From JBEKCP01 sp050014815 (GTDB taxonomy: Bacteria > Planctomycetota > Planctomycetia > Pirellulales > Thermoguttaceae): a stretch of 9,744 nucleotides of DNA. This document shows positions 8,001 to 9,744 of this stretch, in pieces (the stretch's first letter is position 1; the number at the start of each line of letters is the position of its first letter). Location of the stretch: positions 1 through 9,744 of the forward strand of contig JBEKCP010000175.1 of assembly GCA_050014815.1 (NCBI GenBank), given 5' to 3'. The notes under the pieces were generated by a model. It ran no database searches. It saw only the letters and a program-made list of their open reading frames with translations, and had not been told where the DNA came from. A program made the translations under genes and the position numbers.

Positions 8001-9744
8001 CGACATCCGCATGTCCGCGCCAAAACTATCCTTCCGTGCGGCCCGCGATACGGAGGCTGTCGCCTTGCCGCTGGTAGACGTGACCTGGCGGCTCCGCGTG
8101 CCCAGCGGCTACGAGGTCGTCCAGACCGGCGGCACGCTCGTGACCGCCGACCTGATCCGGCCCTTGCCGGCGCCCGTCATGGCGGCCGGGGCCGCGTTTG
8201 TCATGGGCGGCGGCATTCAGCCGCACTACGGCCTGGGGTGCAGCGCCCGCGAGTGCGCCAAGTCAGTGGCAAAGAAGTCGGCGATGAAGCCGACGTACTA
8301 CCTGAAGGACGACGCCGACTACTTCAAGCCCGAGGCCAAATCCGCGGAAGCCCCTCCTCCCGCCGCGAAGGCGACGGAGGGAGAAGTGGTTTTTCACCCC
8401 GGAGCGATTGTTTACGACCGGGGTGCGAACGTGGTCGTAGCACCGGACCACGTGGTCGCAGCACCAGAGGTCGCGCTGCCAGAGGCCCCGCCGGCGGCCG
8501 AAACGAAGCCCGAAATAGCCGCCGAGCCGCCGATCGTCTATCCCGACGCCGACAAGTGGAAGGAGATAGCGAAGCGGAAGGAAAAGTACAGCGCGACCGA
8601 GTTGGCCAAGCGAAGTGGGGATGAGAATGCGGCGGAGGAACACGAGCTGAACCAGGCCTACCTGGTGGCCGACCTCGTGACTCCCATTCCAGGCTTTGTG
8701 GCGAGGAAACTCGGGGGCGTCCGGAGCCTCAAGATCAATGTCGAGCTGATCTCCGGCGATGGGGAGAAAACGCTCACCTTCCGGAGCCTCGGCGAGGAAC
8801 CCGTGCTGGCGGTCACGCTGGCCCGCCGCGACCGCCTGGAGTCGCTGGGCTGGGCCCTGGCGTTGGCGCTGGGGCTCTTGGGAATCGCCGTCACCGGCCG
8901 CCCGGCCCGGCAGAAGGCGGCCCTGGTCGTCATCGCGGCCGTGGCCGCCGCGGTCCTGCCGCTGGTGTGGGACAATGTCGCCGTGGCCTGGCTGTCGAAC
9001 ATGGTATTCTATGCCGCCGTCCTGCTGGTGCCGTATTACTTCGTTGTGGCGCTCGTGAAATGGATTGCGCGCAAAACCCCCCGGACGCAGTCCGGGGGCT
9101 TTGGAACTGCTGCCACGACAACCACCGGGATTCTGCTCTTGGCCGCGGGGATTCTCTTCGCCGCCGTGCCGGTCCGGGCCGGCGACGGCAAGGATGAAGA
9201 CCGCACCCCGGTCAACGTCCCGGACGACGCCATCATCCTGCCCTACGACGCCAAGTCGAAGACCGGCGTCAAAGACGCCGACCGGATGTTGGTGCCCTAC
9301 CAGCGATACGTCGAACTATGGAATCGGGCGTATCCGGACAAGAAGATCGAGACCCGGCCCGTCGCATGGCCCTACGCCTTGAGCGGCGCCTCGTACTCGT
9401 GCGCGCTGGAAGGCGACGAGTCGCTGACCGTCACGGGGCACTTGGCGATCGACGTATTTGGCGAGGGTTATGCGAGCGTGCCGCTGGGCCTCCGCGGCGG
9501 GGTGCTGGCCCGGGCCGAACTGGACGGCAAGCCCGCCCGCCTGAGCGTTGTCGACCCTGCCTCCCCTCTCCCTCCGGGAGAGTGGCCGGGGGTGAGGGCT
9601 GCCGGTTCGCTCCTGCTCCTGCACGTTTCGGGCAAGGGGCGGCACACGCTGGACGTCGAGGTCCGCTTGCGGCTTAGCAGGCAGGGGGGCTGGCGGTTGG
9701 CCGAAGGGGCCCTGCCGGCCGCGCCGGCCAGCGGGGTGGCGATC
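5005..9744 (+). CDS. Giant two-module membrane protein, paralogue of the preceding gene (3' end missing)
   Basis: This frame is open for all 1580 codons to the window edge. It starts at an ATG overlapping the upstream stop (ATGCGTAA). Residues 1-51 are basic and largely encoded by an inverted repeat; 52-73 are a hydrophobic export segment (LVSIFLILLTFL). Residues 81-112 repeat the short motif of the upstream protein (ILVPF ... VLLSREEYESL). The beta-rich region to ~1050 is paralogous to it, e.g. GKIHLAVEF versus GRVALAIEF followed by LPVVRA versus LPQVRA. A charged Pro/Ala-rich linker (about 1079-1215, with Cys1079 and Cys1084) has no counterpart there. Membrane helices lie at about 1280-1297, 1305-1322, 1333-1351 and 1374-1391; the fourth returns the chain outside. 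A third module begins at 1407 (IILPYDAK ... LVPYQRYVELW). Seven palindromic repeats are embedded in frame. Function unknown. A sequencing error or an undetected gene split near 9077 is the main alternative. Confidence 0.88.
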   Translation, partial: MRNIFRHRGQKRESRKPERTKARKTGGIHRTHSDRFPDFFRVFGLSGFRDSLVSIFLILLTFLPLHTFPFLLAEPPEKTREILVPFSDLNVILENQPRRVLLSREEYESLVKKAKKTPETHAPRAAILVAADYAITTDAQQARYSGTLDIDVLEEGLHALPLDIGGVGLSSARLDDHDAPIGRGPQGPLSLLVEGVGRHRLALEMVGPLETTSAQQVLSFRLPQAAAGRLRLVVPGDVEIKSGAAVAKRTVDQAARATRFELLPRTGDTTILMSLNSHLQRRGQVVAARAVLVDEVTAAYERLHASVTLAVLHRAVDSFQFIVPDGFEMTEITSPLLSRWDVADEAGRKVATVRLREQTTEPVVLSIAAIRAPARLEDWQFPRLEMLDVVSQVTIIGLVAQEHFKAESLVPGDLIPIDASVILRAIPATLLRPDPGAAPVRAVAAYYAPQARYTLTARFVRPEPEMAVTAGVLLVLAEKGCEVQGGLTLLPETEKRFSLDLSVPAGWKVASVTGPDEKPLAMEYYGPADGPGRVRARLPQGIEPGKTCQVRFRAVSSPKGWVGDWKSREIEMPVFAVAGASRDEGAAAVVVQDDLQVRPERLDRLVPLTEPEKARFGLAGVPTNLAYRYEKPGYAATLVVERTRPRITAHTLSFFHVKPEGLSAHYELIYRVDDAKTQRLAFLLPASTPEVLKKLSGLDGVTVEEFTSQPADKGRRWNIVLAEPRRGKIHLAVEFDQSLPSPSGRGAGGEGAGDRGESPRTASGGSGHEGGKSEKSENGIKGFPLPVVRADDVVYQSGNVAIEGSPEFDVEVTTEARRADVGQLAVAEYQPGRRLLGAYAFVGPPPDVAIDVLRHPAYPLVPAIIEKAELLSILSSDGTSQTQADFRLRTKALYLEIELPDGAEIWTVELDNAPLKPQREGGSLLVGLPAAPTEAARTLQLVYAQGSGGARGQGSGDSGESPRTASGGSGDAIISPLPPGEGPASGYPGVSAAALGLAGDIRMSAPKLSFRAARDTEAVALPLVDVTWRLRVPSGYEVVQTGGTLVTADLIRPLPAPVMAAGAAFVMGGGIQPHYGLGCSARECAKSVAKKSAMKPTYYLKDDADYFKPEAKSAEAPPPAAKATEGEVVFHPGAIVYDRGANVVVAPDHVVAAPEVALPEAPPAAETKPEIAAEPPIVYPDADKWKEIAKRKEKYSATELAKRSGDENAAEEHELNQAYLVADLVTPIPGFVARKLGGVRSLKINVELISGDGEKTLTFRSLGEEPVLAVTLARRDRLESLGWALALALGLLGIAVTGRPARQKAALVVIAAVAAAVLPLVWDNVAVAWLSNMVFYAAVLLVPYYFVVALVKWIARKTPRTQSGGFGTAATTTTGILLLAAGILFAAVPVRAGDGKDEDRTPVNVPDDAIILPYDAKSKTGVKDADRMLVPYQRYVELWNRAYPDKKIETRPVAWPYALSGASYSCALEGDESLTVTGHLAIDVFGEGYASVPLGLRGGVLARAELDGKPARLSVVDPASPLPPGEWPGVRAAGSLLLLHVSGKGRHTLDVEVRLRLSRQGGWRLAEGALPAAPASGVAI
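5040..5157. repeat. Large inverted repeat (family D) inside the start of the second giant gene
   Basis: The arms 5040-5075 and 5122-5157 are reverse complements at 33 of 36 positions; the outer 22 bp match at 21. The spacer is 46 nt. The left arm is itself a tandem: CGAAAGCCCGAAA occurs at 5047-5059 and 5063-5075. The element is translated as residues ~12-51 of the giant protein, between the start codon and the export segment, which makes the N-terminal region unusually long and basic. No target-site duplication is evident. It resembles a miniature palindromic element; no transposase is present. Confidence 0.85.
5171..5190 (-). repeat. Pyrimidine-rich tract with inverted match at 7318-7337
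   Basis: The reverse complement of this stretch, AAAGGTGAGAAGAATGAGAA, matches 7318-7337 at 17 of 20 bases. It encodes part of the export segment here (SIFLILLTF) and part of a charged linker there (KSEKSEN). Low complexity weakens the case, but both copies adjoin palindromic elements. Confidence 0.35.
7219..7257 (+). repeat. Family A palindromic repeat, copy 1, in frame
   Basis: The hairpin CCCCTCTCCC (7221-7230), loop TCC, GGGAGAGGGG (7234-7243) is followed by a CAGGGGGTGAGGGC tail. It matches copy 3 (9561-9599) at 37 of 39 bases. It is translated as LPSPSGRGAGGEG, residues 739-751 of the second giant protein. It is followed after 3 nt by family C copy 1. Confidence 0.9.
7261..7305 (+). 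repeat. Family C palindromic repeat, copy 1, in frame
   Basis: The stem CCCCCGGAC (7278-7286), loop TGC, GTCCGGGGG (7290-7298) sits in a 45-nt unit that matches copy 2 (7870-7914) at 43 of 45 bases. It is translated as GDRGESPRTASGGSG, residues 753-767. Together with family A copy 1 it forms a composite insertion into a loop of the beta-rich region. Confidence 0.9.
7318..7337 (+). repeat. Purine-rich tract, inverted partner of 5171-5190
   Basis: AAAAGTGAGAAGAGCGAGAA follows family C copy 1 and encodes the charged end of the same linker (KSEKSEN). It matches the reverse complement of 5171-5190 at 17 of 20 bases. Confidence 0.35.
7837..7864 (+). repeat. Short direct repeat leading into family C copy 2
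   Basis: CAGGGGTCAGG occurs at 7837-7847 and 7854-7864, and related TCAGGGGAC units follow at 7867-7875 and 7909-7917 on either side of the family C core. The translation is a Gly/Ser-rich linker. Confidence 0.6.
7870..7914 (+). repeat. Family C palindromic repeat, copy 2, in frame
   Basis: The stem CCCCCGGAC (7887-7895), loop TGC, GTCCGGGGG (7899-7907) is read in the same frame as copy 1 (ESPRTASGGSG), around residues 956-970. The 9-nt word TCAGGGGAC flanks it on both sides (7867-7875 and 7909-7917), which could be a target-site duplication or an internal part of the unit. Confidence 0.9.
7926..7950 (+). repeat. Family A palindromic repeat, copy 2, in frame
   Basis: This copy has 25 nt identical to the first 25 nt of copy 1: CCCCTCTCCC (7928-7937), TCC, GGGAGAGGGG (7941-7950). 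The usual tail is missing and a different small palindrome follows. It is read in a different frame from copy 1, giving SPLPPGEG. Confidence 0.9.
7951..7962. repeat. Small palindrome replacing the family A tail
   Basis: CCCGC-AA-GCGGG directly abuts family A copy 2 and continues into GTACCCC, recalling the GGGTACCC and GCGGGC-AA-GCCCGC pieces of the intergenic family B element. It may be a remnant of another element nested in or joined to copy 2. Confidence 0.45.
8353..8425. repeat. Two hairpins in the charged linker of the second giant gene
   Basis: The first hairpin is CGCC-GCGAA-GGCG (8361-8373), with imperfectly pairing CCTCC (8356-8360) and GGAGG (8376-8380) outside it. The second is CACCCCGG (8395-8402) and CCGGGGTG (8418-8425), perfect 8-bp arms with a 15-nt loop. 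Both encode the Pro/Ala-rich linker, which the paralogous upstream protein lacks. They may be further inserted repeats, but no second copy lies in the window. Confidence 0.35.
8431..8465 (+). repeat. 21-nt tandem repeat encoding VVxAPxx units
   Basis: GTGGTCGTAGCACC (8431-8444) recurs at 8452-8465 with one mismatch, a 21-nt period equal to seven residues (VVVAPDH then VVAAPEV). The junction forms the perfect palindrome GACCACGTGGTC (8446-8457). Confidence 0.6.
9077..9102 (-). repeat. Family C palindromic repeat, copy 3, inverted, in frame
   Basis: The 26 nt here are the exact reverse complement of 7883-7908 in copy 2. They are read as TPRTQSGGF (residues 1358-1366), in the predicted cytoplasmic loop between the third and fourth membrane helices. 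That is exactly where the upstream paralogue ends and the next signal-like segment begins. Confidence 0.9.
9561..9599 (+). repeat. Family A palindromic repeat, copy 3, in frame
   Basis: The hairpin CCCCTCTCCC (9563-9572), TCC, GGGAGAGTGG (9576-9585; one arm mismatch) is followed by the CCGGGGGTGAGGGC tail. It matches copy 1 at 37 of 39 bases but is read in the frame of copy 2, giving SPLPPGEWPGVRA. It lies in a loop of the third module; the equivalent loop of the second module lacks it. Confidence 0.9.

Overview
The window is GC-rich DNA (by eye about two thirds G+C) and reads as Planctomycetota, most likely of the Pirellulales type. The reasons are very long secreted or membrane-anchored proteins without a recognisable enzyme domain, strong GC3 bias, and abundant short palindromic repeats both between and inside genes. 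The lineage is an inference; no marker gene is present. All supported genes lie on the + strand.

Layout. Positions 1-152 hold no gene I can support. Positions 153-1178 encode ApbE, the exported FAD:protein FMN transferase, with all family motifs intact. Positions 1179-1469 are an intergenic region with a composite hairpin repeat (1205-1284), a second copy of its right end (1411-1425), a possible promoter and a GTTAC direct repeat. Positions 1470-5012 encode a 1180-residue exported protein with three C-terminal membrane helices and no known function. Overlapping its stop codon by 8 nt, a second giant gene starts at 5005 and stays open to the window end (1580 codons, 3' end missing). Its first ~1357 residues are a tandem paralogue of the preceding protein. 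After a fourth membrane helix a third copy of the module begins.

The most interesting feature is that the third gene carries at least seven short palindromic DNA repeats of three families, all inside the reading frame and none breaking it: a 36-bp-arm inverted repeat just after the start codon (5040-5157), three copies of family A (7219-7257, 7926-7950, 9561-9599) and three copies of family C (7261-7305, 7870-7914, and an inverted copy at 9077-9102). Family A is read in two different frames and family C on both strands, so these are DNA elements rather than duplicated protein motifs. Comparing the paralogous modules gives apparent empty sites for most copies. The inverted C copy sits exactly where the module-2 protein would be expected to end and a separate module-3 protein to begin, suggesting that it took part in a gene fusion. 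The equivalent gene at 1470-5012 is nearly free of these elements.

How the genes work together: the two giant genes are clearly one translationally coupled unit, predicted to put large beta-rich domains on the outer side of the cytoplasmic membrane. ApbE is also exported, but the 291-nt gap with its hairpins argues against a tight operon, and no FMN-acceptor protein is visible here.
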